A stretch of 64,000 bases of DNA from Chitinophaga sp. CF118 (lineage in GTDB: Bacteria; Bacteroidota; Bacteroidia; Chitinophagales; Chitinophagaceae). Shown piece after piece: positions 9,299 through 16,868 of this stretch. The stretch lies in contig NZ_FOMK01000001.1 of NCBI RefSeq assembly GCF_900112615.1, positions 1,798,001 to 1,862,000 of the forward strand, read 5' to 3'. Made by a program: the position numbers and the translations under genes. Below the pieces are notes generated by a model. The model had not been told where the DNA came from and made no database searches. It was given only the letters and a program-made list of their open reading frames with translations. The number at the start of each line of letters is the position of its first letter. Within the stretch, counting starts at the first letter, position 1.

Positions 9299-9598
9299 TT
9301 ACTCTATTGAACGGATCATGTTTTCGAGCGCTGCCAGGTGGCCTTTAAACGCTTTCTCACCAGCTTTGGTAATAGAATAGGTGGTATTGGTTTTACGGCC
9401 AACAAATCCTTTATGAACTTTCAGGTATCCGTTTTCTTCCAGAGTATTGAGGTGAGAAGCCAGGTTCCCGTCAGTTACTTCAAGCATCTGCTTTAAATCA
9501 TTAAAACTGATTTCTTCATTCACCATCAGAATGCTCATTACACCCAACCGGATCCGGCTGTCAAATATTTTATTTAAGTTTCCTATGGGATTGTTCAC
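9299..9598 (-). CDS. Small winged-helix transcriptional regulator (MarR/PadR-like)
   Basis: A 99-aa stand-alone winged helix-turn-helix protein. IRLGVMSILMVNEEISFNDLK starts the domain, LEVTDGNLASHLNTLEENGYL is the recognition region (about residues 38-60), and GRKTNTTYSITKAGEKAF is the beta-wing plus 'ITxxG' motif typical of this regulator class. No ligand domain is present, so it most likely acts as a dimeric repressor. It is the second gene of the operon with a membrane protein upstream (26 bp) and creD downstream. The two CTTTG-N5-CAAAG palindromes flanking this gene are its most plausible operators, which would give autoregulation; this is inference. Confidence 0.85.
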   Translation of the reverse strand: MNNPIGNLNKIFDSRIRLGVMSILMVNEEISFNDLKQMLEVTDGNLASHLNTLEENGYLKVHKGFVGRKTNTTYSITKAGEKAFKGHLAALENMIRSIE

Positions 9599-9624
9599 AA
9601 GCTCTGCTTTACTTTTTCAATTGT

Positions 9625-10269
9625 TTACGCTGATGCCAATGATTGTCTTTCATACTTCCACCACATGATTGCACCATAAAAAATATGCAATACGCCAAAA
9701 CCTACTGCCCAGAAAACAAGTCCCTTGCGCAGATAAAAAAGATTCAGGATACCCAGTATGATTTCCGCTATACCAAGGTAACGAATGTCTGATAAAGTAT
9801 ATTTACTTGCATTCACCAATGCAAGACCATAAAACACCAGGCAAGCCGGTGCTACCATTACTTCCAGATTATTATACAGCAGGCCGGCAATGAAAGCGCC
9901 TCCCGCACACATTGGAATCAGTGCATTGATTAATACGTTACGAGAAGTTACATCCCATATGGGCAGATGGTTACGTTTCGCACGACGCCAGGTAAAATAA
10001 ATACCCCCAACCAACGCAAGTACCATAACGGAGAATCCTAGTACAATCAGCTTGATCCGCAATAAGTTAAACCCTTCCACATCAAAACGTCCGGTTGTAT
10101 TCCAGTCTATATAGTAATTATGCAACCAGTTGTAGGAGATCCATGCACCGGTTAATGCGGCAACACCGGCAAAGATCCCGCTCAAACCACTAAGGGAGAT
10201 AAAACGGCTGCTGCGTTCCATCATACGTTTGATATCGCTTAACGTTTCCAGGTGTTGCTGTTCAGTCAT
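9625..10269 (-). CDS. Six-helix inner-membrane protein of the creD operon
   Basis: A 214-aa protein with a soluble N-terminal stretch (TEQQHLETLSDIKRMMERSS) and about six hydrophobic segments (for example FISLSGLSGIFAGVAALTGA and IKLIVLGFSVMVLALVGGIYF). I recognise it only as the membrane protein that commonly precedes a small winged-helix regulator in Bacteroidota; no catalytic residues are evident. It is the promoter-proximal gene of the operon 10269 to 7521. Upstream lies TTTTG-18 bp-TAACTTTG, a good match to the Bacteroidota sigma promoter, overlapped by a palindrome. It may sense membrane state for the regulator, but this is speculation. Confidence 0.75.
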   Translation of the reverse strand: MTEQQHLETLSDIKRMMERSSRFISLSGLSGIFAGVAALTGAWISYNWLHNYYIDWNTTGRFDVEGFNLLRIKLIVLGFSVMVLALVGGIYFTWRRAKRNHLPIWDVTSRNVLINALIPMCAGGAFIAGLLYNNLEVMVAPACLVFYGLALVNASKYTLSDIRYLGIAEIILGILNLFYLRKGLVFWAVGFGVLHIFYGAIMWWKYERQSLASA

Positions 10270-10276
10270 ACTTAAA

Positions 10277-10316
10277 GTACTTTGTAAATCAAAGTTAGTG
10301 TTTTTACTTATTCTAC
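10277..10316 (-). promoter_or_regulatory. Bacteroidota-type promoter overlapped by palindromic operator
   Basis: On the minus strand a -33-like TTTTG is followed after 18 bp by TAACTTTG, matching TAnnTTTG, about 20 bp before the ATG at 10269. The palindrome CTTTG-TAAAT-CAAAG (10280-10294; extended 10277-10297) overlaps the -7 box and the expected transcription start. This is the geometry expected of a repressor site. It is nearly the same sequence as the creD-proximal palindrome at 9264-9284. Confidence 0.6.
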
Positions 10317-10640
10317 AAAATAAATTTATTACTCAATTGTTGGCCTTGGCCAAAGGATTGGCAGGAAGTCTCTCTCCGGGCAACAAAAACATGAATCTCA
10401 ATCTGAAGAAATTACCAGTTCCGGTTTGGCGTATTGAGCAGCTTCAGGTTACAGTTCTGAAAAGAGCCGCTATGAATACAGACTCTTTTCCTTTACTGTC
10501 TATTGTATATTATTAGCAGACTAATAAATGTTTACTACTCTACTTTTAAAATGAGTATCTATAGCTTCGAATCTTTAAGGGTTTTGAGATTTTGTGATTA
10601 AAGTTCCAGGTTTGTTCTTTTCAAAGAATTGAGTTTATCC
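10317..10640. other. Intergenic stretch without a clear gene
   Basis: It lies between the creD-operon promoter and the aminotransferase stop. The only open frame worth noting is a 41-codon plus-strand ORF at 10392-10516 (MNLNLKKLPVPVWRIEQLQV and onward, ending SFPLLSIVYY), which has no convincing ribosome binding site. I see no strong hairpin, repeat or RNA gene. Confidence 0.4.
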
Positions 10641-11822
10641 CTAAACATTTGAAATAGCTTCCAGAATCAGATCACACGCCTGCTTTATTTCTGCTTCAGT
10701 AATAATTAACGGTGGTGCAATACGTAAACATTCAGGTGCAAACAGGAACCAGTCAGTAAGCATACCTTTATCAATACAATAATCTATTACTTTCTTATTC
10801 ACAGCAAAACTCTCCATTTCTACCGCTATCATCAATCCCAGTGAACGTACTTCTTTAATAGCCGGATGCTGCAGATATTTGAGAAACAGTTGTTCTTTTG
10901 CTTTCACATTATTAATCAGATCTCCTTCCAGCAGTACCTTCATACCAGCCATACCCGCCGCACAGATCACTGGATGCCCTCCAAAAGTGGTCATATGTCC
11001 AAGTACGGGGTTATTGGTGAGTGTCCACATAATTTCCCGGTTAGCAATAAAAGCGCCCATAGGCATTCCTCCTCCCAAAGCCTTTCCCAGCAATAAGATA
11101 TCCGGAATGATACCAAACTGCTCAAATGCCCACAGGGTACCATTACGCCCCAGTCCACACTGAATCTCATCCAGGATCAGCAATGTACCAGTAGAAGTAC
11201 ACTTTGCCCTCAATGCCTGCAACCATTCTTTTTGTGGTAAATGCACACCCGCTTCTGCCTGCACCGTTTCTGCCACTACACAGGCAGTCCGGGAGGTAAT
11301 GCTTTCAATAGCATCAAAGTTGTTGTATTCCAGATGTTGGATATCGGGTAATAAGGGCCTGTAAGCATTTCGCCATGATTCATCTCCCATAATACTCATG
11401 GCCCCCTGTGTGGATCCGTGATAGCTGTTATTAAATGCGATAATCTCTGTTTTACCGGTATACCGTTTAGCCACTTTCATAGCACCTTCCACCGCTTCAG
11501 AACCTGAATTGGTAAAATATACACAGTCCAATGATGCTGGAAGATGTTGTGTAAGCAAGGTAGCAAATGCTACCTGTGGAGATTGTACCAGCTCCCCGTA
11601 TACCAGGAGGTGCATATATTGCTCTGCCTGTTCTTTAATAGCCTTTACTACAGCAGGATGACAATGTCCCACATTACATACACTAATACCGGCAATCAGG
11701 TCCAGAATCTGTTTACCATCAGCATCCCACATATACATTCCTGAAGCCTTTACTATTTCCAATCCTAAAGGAGCGTCTGATAATTGTGCTACATGCCTTA
11801 AGAAAAGTTGTCTGTTATTCAT
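10641..11822 (-). CDS. Class III PLP-dependent aminotransferase (acetylornithine-aminotransferase-like)
   Basis: About 393 aa from ATG 11822 (MNNRQLFLRH); an upstream in-frame TTG is less likely. A fold-type I class III aminotransferase: NSGSEAVEGAMK (108-119 counted from that TTG) binds the PLP phosphate, DEIQCGLGRNG holds the Asp pairing with the pyridine N (D221), and LLGKALGGGMP carries the Schiff-base lysine (K250). Related enzymes move an amino group from acetylornithine, ornithine, 4-aminobutyrate or similar omega-amines to 2-oxoglutarate. Substrate cannot be told from the sequence, and no arginine or GABA pathway gene adjoins it. A TATTTTTG box ends only 6 bp before the ATG, suggesting a very short or absent leader. 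Confidence 0.88.
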   Translation of the reverse strand: MNNRQLFLRHVAQLSDAPLGLEIVKASGMYMWDADGKQILDLIAGISVCNVGHCHPAVVKAIKEQAEQYMHLLVYGELVQSPQVAFATLLTQHLPASLDCVYFTNSGSEAVEGAMKVAKRYTGKTEIIAFNNSYHGSTQGAMSIMGDESWRNAYRPLLPDIQHLEYNNFDAIESITSRTACVVAETVQAEAGVHLPQKEWLQALRAKCTSTGTLLILDEIQCGLGRNGTLWAFEQFGIIPDILLLGKALGGGMPMGAFIANREIMWTLTNNPVLGHMTTFGGHPVICAAGMAGMKVLLEGDLINNVKAKEQLFLKYLQHPAIKEVRSLGLMIAVEMESFAVNKKVIDYCIDKGMLTDWFLFAPECLRIAPPLIITEAEIKQACDLILEAISNV

Positions 11823-11896
11823 ACGTAGCAAAAATACGAAATTGATGTGCTGATGCGTATTATATAGATGTATTACATTTGCTGCAAAACAAATGT

Positions 11897-12415
11897 ATGC
11901 CGTACATCTTACCAGTAAAGGGAATTCTGCCAGTAATGGGAAACGACTGTTTCGTTGCCCCTAATGCAACTATCGTAGGTGATGTTGTGATGGGAGATTC
12001 CTGTAGCATATGGTTCAATGCAGTAGTAAGAGGAGATGTGAACAGCATCCGGATGGGTAATAAAGTGAACGTGCAGGATGGTGCAGTTATTCACTGTACT
12101 TATCAGAAAACGAAAACAATCATTGGAAACAATGTATCCATTGGTCATAATGCCATTGTACACGGTTGTACTGTTGAAGATAATGTGCTGATAGGAATGG
12201 GAGCCATTGTAATGGATAATGTACATATAGGCAGTAATACCATTATTGCAGCAGGTGCAGTAGTATTGGAAAATACTCAGGTAGAAGCAGGAGCTATTTA
12301 TGCCGGCGTACCTGCAAAAAAGGTAAAGAACATTAATGAATCACTGATCAACGGGGAAATTGACCGTATAGCGAACAATTACCTGATGTACTCAGGCTGG
12401 TTTAAGGAGGAGTAA
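11897..12415 (+). CDS. Gamma-class carbonic anhydrase-like hexapeptide protein
   Basis: A left-handed beta-helix protein of 172 aa from ATG 11897 (MPYILPVKGILPVMG). An in-frame TTG 18 bp upstream exists, but the family starts at this point. Hexapeptide repeats run from about residue 20 to 150 (ATIVGDVVMGDSCSIWFNAVVRGD...). The metal-ligand histidines of gamma carbonic anhydrases are visible in AVIHCTYQ and in SIGHNAIVHGC. The short C-terminal helix (RIANNYLMYSGWFKEE) matches YrdA/CaiE-like proteins. Probable role: cytosolic metal-dependent trimer, possibly a carbonic anhydrase, although YrdA-type members often lack measured activity. It is divergent from the aminotransferase gene. Confidence 0.88.
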   Translation: MPYILPVKGILPVMGNDCFVAPNATIVGDVVMGDSCSIWFNAVVRGDVNSIRMGNKVNVQDGAVIHCTYQKTKTIIGNNVSIGHNAIVHGCTVEDNVLIGMGAIVMDNVHIGSNTIIAAGAVVLENTQVEAGAIYAGVPAKKVKNINESLINGEIDRIANNYLMYSGWFKEE

Positions 12416-12456
12416 CATATTTTAATTAACTTGCATTTAAATATATCCTTATCCCT

Positions 12457-12612
12457 ATGAAGAAGTTACTATTACTCATGGTGTCTGCCAGCATCCTTGC
12501 TGTAAGCTGTGCCTCTGAGCAAAAAGGTTGCCCCAGCAGCAATTATTACTCGAATAAAAATGTAAAGCAGAACAGGTCTTCCTCCCGGCAGATGAATGGC
12601 AGAGTATTTTAA
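12457..12612 (+). CDS. Micro-lipoprotein 1 (51 aa) with KGCP motif
   Basis: A short ORF from ATG 12457: MKKLLLLMVSASILAVSCAS forms a complete lipoprotein signal peptide with lipobox AVSC (Cys18), followed by only about 33 residues (SEQKGCPSSNYYSNKN... ending in NGRVF). A second Cys sits in KGCP. The gene is followed after 20 bp by a paralogous one of nearly the same size, and both are preceded by the same 'AATCCCTATG'-like context (atccctATGAAG, atccctATGCGT). This supports real, co-transcribed genes. It would be lipidated and anchored to the inner or outer membrane. Small Bacteroidota lipoproteins with a (K/R)xGCP motif are known to me only as uncharacterised. Function unknown. Confidence 0.7.
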   Translation: MKKLLLLMVSASILAVSCASEQKGCPSSNYYSNKNVKQNRSSSRQMNGRVF

Positions 12613-12632
12613 TTCTCTAATTATCAATCCCT

Positions 12633-12785
12633 ATGCGTAAATTATTACTACTCTTGTTCGTAGTTGCATTAACAGGTATGGGCGCTTGTCGTGCAAGAAA
12701 AACTGGTTGTCCTACCCCTCGCCAGAACTGGGGAGCAGAAAAAGTACTTGATGAAATGGCTGGGAAATCAAGAAGAAAGAATTAA
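12633..12785 (+). CDS. Micro-lipoprotein 2 (50 aa) with TGCP motif
   Basis: ATG 12633 encodes MRKLLLLLFVVALTGMGACR, a lipoprotein signal with lipobox GMGAC (Cys19), then about 30 residues: RKTGCPTPRQNWGAEKVLDE and a basic end (GKSRRKN). It shares size, lipobox, the second Cys in GCP and the start context with the gene 20 bp upstream, so the two look like a tandem duplication that has diverged. The NWGAEKVL segment also occurs in other Bacteroidota micro-lipoproteins as far as I recall. Its stop overlaps the convergent rsgA stop by 4 bp. No function is known to me; a redox or metal role for the conserved second Cys is only a guess. Confidence 0.7.
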   Translation: MRKLLLLLFVVALTGMGACRARKTGCPTPRQNWGAEKVLDEMAGKSRRKN

Positions 12786-13717
12786 TAAGATGTTTCTTCT
12801 ATCGTTTCCAATATGGTAGCGTAACTGATATATCGCTCCATATTGATATCACCTGCCTCAGTAGCTGCTTTTACAGCACAGCCGGGTTCGTTGATATGCA
12901 AACAGTTATTGAATTGACAATCATTTAGATACGGCTGCATTTCAAGGAAATAATGCGACAATTCCGTTTTAGGGATATCTACCACTCCAAACTCACGAAC
13001 TCCGGGAGTATCTATCAGCTTTCCGCCATTTGGAAGATCCTGCATTTCCGCATAAGTAGTTGTATGCAATCCTTTACCACTCCAACCGCTCACCGCTGTG
13101 GTACGAAGATCCAGGCCAGGTAACAGCCTGTTGATCAGAGATGACTTTCCCACACCGGAATGCCCGGACATAAGAGTTGTTTTATTCTCCATCATAGCTG
13201 CCAACTCATCCACTCCTTCTCCTGTAGTAGCCGAAACAAGGCATACGGTATACCCGATATCTTCATATACGGCTGCCAGTTCTGCAAACCTGTCTATTTC
13301 CTTTTCTTTATAAATATCCTTCTTGTTAAACACCAGTACCACCGGAATGTGATATGCCGCTGCCGTTACCAGGAAACGGTCCATGAACCCGTTGGAAGTA
13401 CGCGGTTCTTTCAGCGTACAGATCAGCATGGCCTGATCCAGGTTAGACGCTACGATGTGTTTCTGGTTTTTACGGTGAGGAGAACTTCGTACAATATAGT
13501 TACGTCTTGCTCCTATTTCCGTGATCATAGCGTTCTTGGCGTTTGCATCGCCCTCTTCCACCACAATCTCTACAATATCACCCACAGCAATAGGATTGGT
13601 AGACGTGATATCTCCATCTCTTTTTAAAAGCCCCTTGATACGGGCCTGGAATATTTCCCCGGTTTCGGTTTTTGCTGTATACCAGCTACCGGTTGATCTG
13701 TATATAGTTGCTTGCAA
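12782..13717 (-). CDS. rsgA: Small-ribosomal-subunit biogenesis GTPase RsgA
   Basis: A 311-aa circularly permuted GTPase. An OB-fold domain (1-75) is followed by G4 NKKD (131-134), G5 VSATTGEG (161-168), G1 GHSGVGKS (185-192) and G3 DTPG (236-239), then the zinc knuckle C267-x4-C272-x-H274-x5-C280. This order and the knuckle identify RsgA/YjeQ, which checks late 30S assembly and releases RbfA upon GTP hydrolysis. Length is normal. It is transcribed alone; its stop overlaps the convergent micro-lipoprotein gene by 4 bp, so antisense overlap of the 3' ends is likely. Confidence 0.96.
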   Translation of the reverse strand: MQATIYRSTGSWYTAKTETGEIFQARIKGLLKRDGDITSTNPIAVGDIVEIVVEEGDANAKNAMITEIGARRNYIVRSSPHRKNQKHIVASNLDQAMLICTLKEPRTSNGFMDRFLVTAAAYHIPVVLVFNKKDIYKEKEIDRFAELAAVYEDIGYTVCLVSATTGEGVDELAAMMENKTTLMSGHSGVGKSSLINRLLPGLDLRTTAVSGWSGKGLHTTTYAEMQDLPNGGKLIDTPGVREFGVVDIPKTELSHYFLEMQPYLNDCQFNNCLHINEPGCAVKAATEAGDINMERYISYATILETIEETSY

Positions 13718-13851
13718 ATTCTCTTTTTAAAATGTGTGTAAAGGTAGGGAGAAAAAAGATAGTGGTAATCCCAGCTATGATTGTATCAGAATTCCTGTAT
13801 ACTTATATGCTGAAAGGCCTGTTCCTATAAGAATATATCATAGCAGATTTC

Positions 13852-13900
13852 AGATACTAAAAGGGGACGCATGATGATCATGCGCCCCCTTTTAGTATCT
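13852..13900. terminator. Terminator at the end of the bat operon
   Basis: A long inverted repeat, AGATACTAAAAGGGG (13852-13866) against CCCCTTTTAGTATCT (13886-13900), with an inner GCATGATGATCATGC hairpin between. It lies 18 bp past the batA stop and marks the operon end directly after batA. Confidence 0.85.
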
Positions 13901-13918
13901 ATTTAAACTATAAATATC

Positions 13919-14929
13919 TTATGGTAAACTTCTGAAAGCGGTATACCTCAACACTACTTCCAGCAGGATAAAGGCCAGCGCCAACATCGCCAATGGGAAG
14001 AAATGTTCTGCATAACGTTTATATGAAGTGATCTCTACCTTCGTTCTTTCCAGTTTATCAATTTCAGCATAAATATTTTCAAGGTCTTTATTATTCGTAG
14101 CCCTGAAATACTTACCTCCTGTTTCAGAAGAAATCTTTTTCATCAGGGGTTCATCCAGCTGCACATCCTGCATTTGCATTTGTATACTGCCATCCGGCAT
14201 GGTCATAGGGAAAGGCGCTTTACCAATAGTACCCACACCGATGGTATATACTCTTATCTTGAATGCTTTACTTATTTCCAATGCTGTCAGCGGATCTATC
14301 AGTCCTGTATTGTTCACACCATCCGTAAGCAGGATGATCACCTTACTTTTTGCTTTGCTGCTCCGTAAACGGTCTACCGAAGTGGCCAGTCCCATCCCGA
14401 TGGCAGTACCATCCTGTAACATACCGCTCTTCACAAGGTTGATCTGGTTTTTAAGTACCCCATGATCTGTAGTAATAGGGCATTGAGTAAAGCTCTCTCC
14501 GGAAAAGATAACCAGACCAATACGGTCACTGATACGGCGGTCCACAAAATCGATGGCTACATTCTTTGCTGCTTCCAGGCGATTAGGATGCAGGTCTTCT
14601 GCCAGCATACTTCCTGAAATGTCAATAGCCAGTGCAATGTCAATACCTTCACTTTCTATACTCTCAGATGTATTGCTGGTTTGTGGTCTTGCCAGTGCAA
14701 CTACCAGTGCTGCAAAAGCGAGTAACCGTAAAGCAAGCAATACAGGACGTAACCGTACCTTCCAGGAAACGGGTAATCCTTTCAATCCCTGCAATGAAGA
14801 CATTTCCATAGCCGGCTGTTTCCGCTGTTGCTTTGAGATATACCAGTATATCATCAACGGTATCAGTAACAGTAACCCGAAAAAAGCCGGGTAGGCAAAC
14901 TCAATATGTTTCCAGATCGAAAAGTCCAT
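13919..14929 (-). CDS. batA: BatA-like VWA-domain membrane protein
   Basis: A 336-aa protein. Two N-terminal transmembrane helices (AYPAFFGLLLLIPLMIYWYI, and about 62-80) precede a von Willebrand A domain whose MIDAS motif DISGS is at 103-107, with TDGVNNTG further on. A C-terminal helix (LAMLALAFILLEVVLRY) anchors the protein so that the VWA domain is enclosed between membrane segments, as in Bacteroidota BatA. Bat proteins were described in Bacteroides fragilis as aiding aerotolerance, and the MoxR-VWA module is thought to act as a metal-dependent chaperone system. It is the last gene of the operon moxR-DUF58-batX-batA; batB to batE are not present here. Confidence 0.88.
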   Translation of the reverse strand: MDFSIWKHIEFAYPAFFGLLLLIPLMIYWYISKQQRKQPAMEMSSLQGLKGLPVSWKVRLRPVLLALRLLAFAALVVALARPQTSNTSESIESEGIDIALAIDISGSMLAEDLHPNRLEAAKNVAIDFVDRRISDRIGLVIFSGESFTQCPITTDHGVLKNQINLVKSGMLQDGTAIGMGLATSVDRLRSSKAKSKVIILLTDGVNNTGLIDPLTALEISKAFKIRVYTIGVGTIGKAPFPMTMPDGSIQMQMQDVQLDEPLMKKISSETGGKYFRATNNKDLENIYAEIDKLERTKVEITSYKRYAEHFFPLAMLALAFILLEVVLRYTAFRSLP

Positions 14930-14946
14930 CTAAATTTCTCTTTTTC

Positions 14947-15945
14947 TTAAGGCTGCTTGATTTCTTCTTTTCCTGCTTCCACACTGCCGGCTGCTTTTTC
15001 TACCGCCGGTTTAGTCCATTCCACTATTTCAATAGCCTGTTGCATAGCTGCTTCATGCTCATCCGGAGTAGGATGCAACTTCGCAAACTTGGCCAGGTCC
15101 GCAACGGTTAACAGGCTACGTAGCTTGTCACGTTGCTGGTTCAATATTGTAACAGGTTTAATATGCTGTAACAGTTCTTCACTGGTTTGTTCCAGCGCAG
15201 GAATGTTAAATTGCTGCTCAAAATAAGCACGCAGGATGTCTGTTAACCGGGTATAATACTGTTTAACATCTCCCTGTTGCCATAACTTTTCGCCCCTTAA
15301 CTGCTGTAGTAGTTGTAATGCAGCATCGTAAGGAGCAATAAGAGGTACTACAGGTTTCACCACCTCTTTCTTAGGCTTACTCCTGAAATATACCCAAAGA
15401 CCTATTCCGATAATAACTACGCTGATGCCTATGGCAAAGTACAACCAGTAATCCCAGAAATTCCAGCCTACACTTCTTACTGATTTAATCGGCTTAAAAG
15501 CTTTGGTAGTATCTACTGAAACCGTATTTACATCTACCCACAAGGTACTGGTGAAAGCAGAATCAGTACCGCCACCGGCATTCTGCACTACATCAAATCT
15601 GAATGCAGGGATATCCCAATGACCGGAATCAAAACTTGTAAGTATAATTGTCTGACTGAAGATCTTCGTATTATTATCTCCTGCAGTATCGGGCTTTGAA
15701 CGGCTTACCACTTCAAAGTGACTGAAAGAATCCGGAACCTGAGGAAATACAACTGTTAATCCTCCCGGTTGTTCTACAGTAGCAGACAAGCGTAATTTTA
15801 CCTGTTCGCCTATACGTATACTGCCGGAATCAGTGCTGGCAACTACGCGCACACTGGATTGCTGGGCCAGTGATGATATAGGAGATAAAACATATCCCAG
15901 CAATGCAAATAAAAAAATACTTTTTACAATAATCTGTTTACTCAT
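14947..15945 (-). CDS. BatX-like single-pass membrane protein of the bat operon
   Basis: A 332-aa protein. A signal peptide (SIFLFALLGYVLSPISSLAQ, about residue 9-28) is followed by an Ig-like/BatD-like periplasmic region (SVRVVASTDSGSIRIGEQVK and onward) to about residue 160. One transmembrane helix follows (WLYFAIGISVVIIGIGLWVY), then a cytosolic helical domain with QQGDVKQYYTRLTDILRAYFEQQFNIPALEQ resembling DUF4381. The architecture fits the protein usually found between the DUF58 and BatA genes in Bacteroidota, where it probably tethers the MoxR/VWA machinery to periplasmic substrates. It has 17 bp to batA and 23 bp to DUF58, so the genes are co-transcribed. The precise role is unknown. 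Confidence 0.7.
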   Translation of the reverse strand: MSKQIIVKSIFLFALLGYVLSPISSLAQQSSVRVVASTDSGSIRIGEQVKLRLSATVEQPGGLTVVFPQVPDSFSHFEVVSRSKPDTAGDNNTKIFSQTIILTSFDSGHWDIPAFRFDVVQNAGGGTDSAFTSTLWVDVNTVSVDTTKAFKPIKSVRSVGWNFWDYWLYFAIGISVVIIGIGLWVYFRSKPKKEVVKPVVPLIAPYDAALQLLQQLRGEKLWQQGDVKQYYTRLTDILRAYFEQQFNIPALEQTSEELLQHIKPVTILNQQRDKLRSLLTVADLAKFAKLHPTPDEHEAAMQQAIEIVEWTKPAVEKAAGSVEAGKEEIKQP

Positions 15946-15968
15946 GTTAATACTTGCTCAGCTTTAAT

Positions 15969-16835
15969 CTAAACCCTGTTCAGGAAAAAGGTCTGTAATG
16001 CTTTTACATAATCTTCATCCGTGCGTATACTAATGAGCTCTGCACCACTTTTCGCAAATGAAGTACGGCAATACTGTACATGTTGCTGAAACTGCCGGGC
16101 ATAATATTGCTGCACATCTTTATCAGACGAATCTACCCATTGGCGAGTACCTGTTTCAGCATCACTCATCTGGATCAAACCCACCGAAGGCAGTTCTTTA
16201 TCACGCTGATCATAAATATGTACACCCACCATATCATGCTTCTTGGATGCAATATTCAATGCATCCTGGTAACTGCCTGTCAGGAAGTCACTTAGCAGGA
16301 ATACGATCGCTTTCTTCTTGGTAGCATTATTGAAAAACCGGAGTGTTTCCCTGATATCAGTACCCTTACGTGTAGGTGTAAACGAAATCAACTCACGAAT
16401 AATGAACAGGATATGTGATTTACCTTTTTTAGGTGGGATGTATTTCTCTACACCGTTGCTAAAAAAGATTACCCCAACTTTATCATTATTAGTAATAGCA
16501 GAAAAAGCGATTACGGCACACAGTTCTGTTATCAGGCTGCGTTTGTTCTGCTTTACGGTACCAAAGATGGAGCTATCGCTCACATCCACCATCAGCATCA
16601 CCGTTTGTTCGCGTTCCTCCTCAAATACTTTTATAAAAGGATGGTTGAAGCGTGCCGTTACGTTCCAGTCAATATCTCTTACATCATCCCCGAACTGGTA
16701 TTCCCTCACTTCACTGAATGACATACCACGACCTTTGAAGGCACTGTGATATTCACCAGAGAATATGTGGTTGGAGAGACCCTTAGTTTTGATCTCTATC
16801 TGCCGTACCTTTTTAAGTATTTCTGCGGTATCCAC
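15969..16835 (-). CDS. DUF58 (VWA-like) protein of MoxR operon
   Basis: A 288-aa cytosolic protein. The DUF58 signature REYQFGDDVRDIDWNVTAR spans 44-62 and is followed by a VWA-type metal site DVSDS at 84-88 (LMVDVSDSS). DUF58 proteins are almost always encoded next to a MoxR AAA ATPase and are presumed to link the ATPase to its client. The gene starts 33 bp after moxR ends, inside the same operon. Size and motif order are typical; no degeneration is seen. Confidence 0.92.
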   Translation of the reverse strand: MDTAEILKKVRQIEIKTKGLSNHIFSGEYHSAFKGRGMSFSEVREYQFGDDVRDIDWNVTARFNHPFIKVFEEEREQTVMLMVDVSDSSIFGTVKQNKRSLITELCAVIAFSAITNNDKVGVIFFSNGVEKYIPPKKGKSHILFIIRELISFTPTRKGTDIRETLRFFNNATKKKAIVFLLSDFLTGSYQDALNIASKKHDMVGVHIYDQRDKELPSVGLIQMSDAETGTRQWVDSSDKDVQQYYARQFQQHVQYCRTSFAKSGAELISIRTDEDYVKALQTFFLNRV

Positions 16836-16868
16836 CAGTAATAGTTAAATGAGTGATAAATAATGTCT

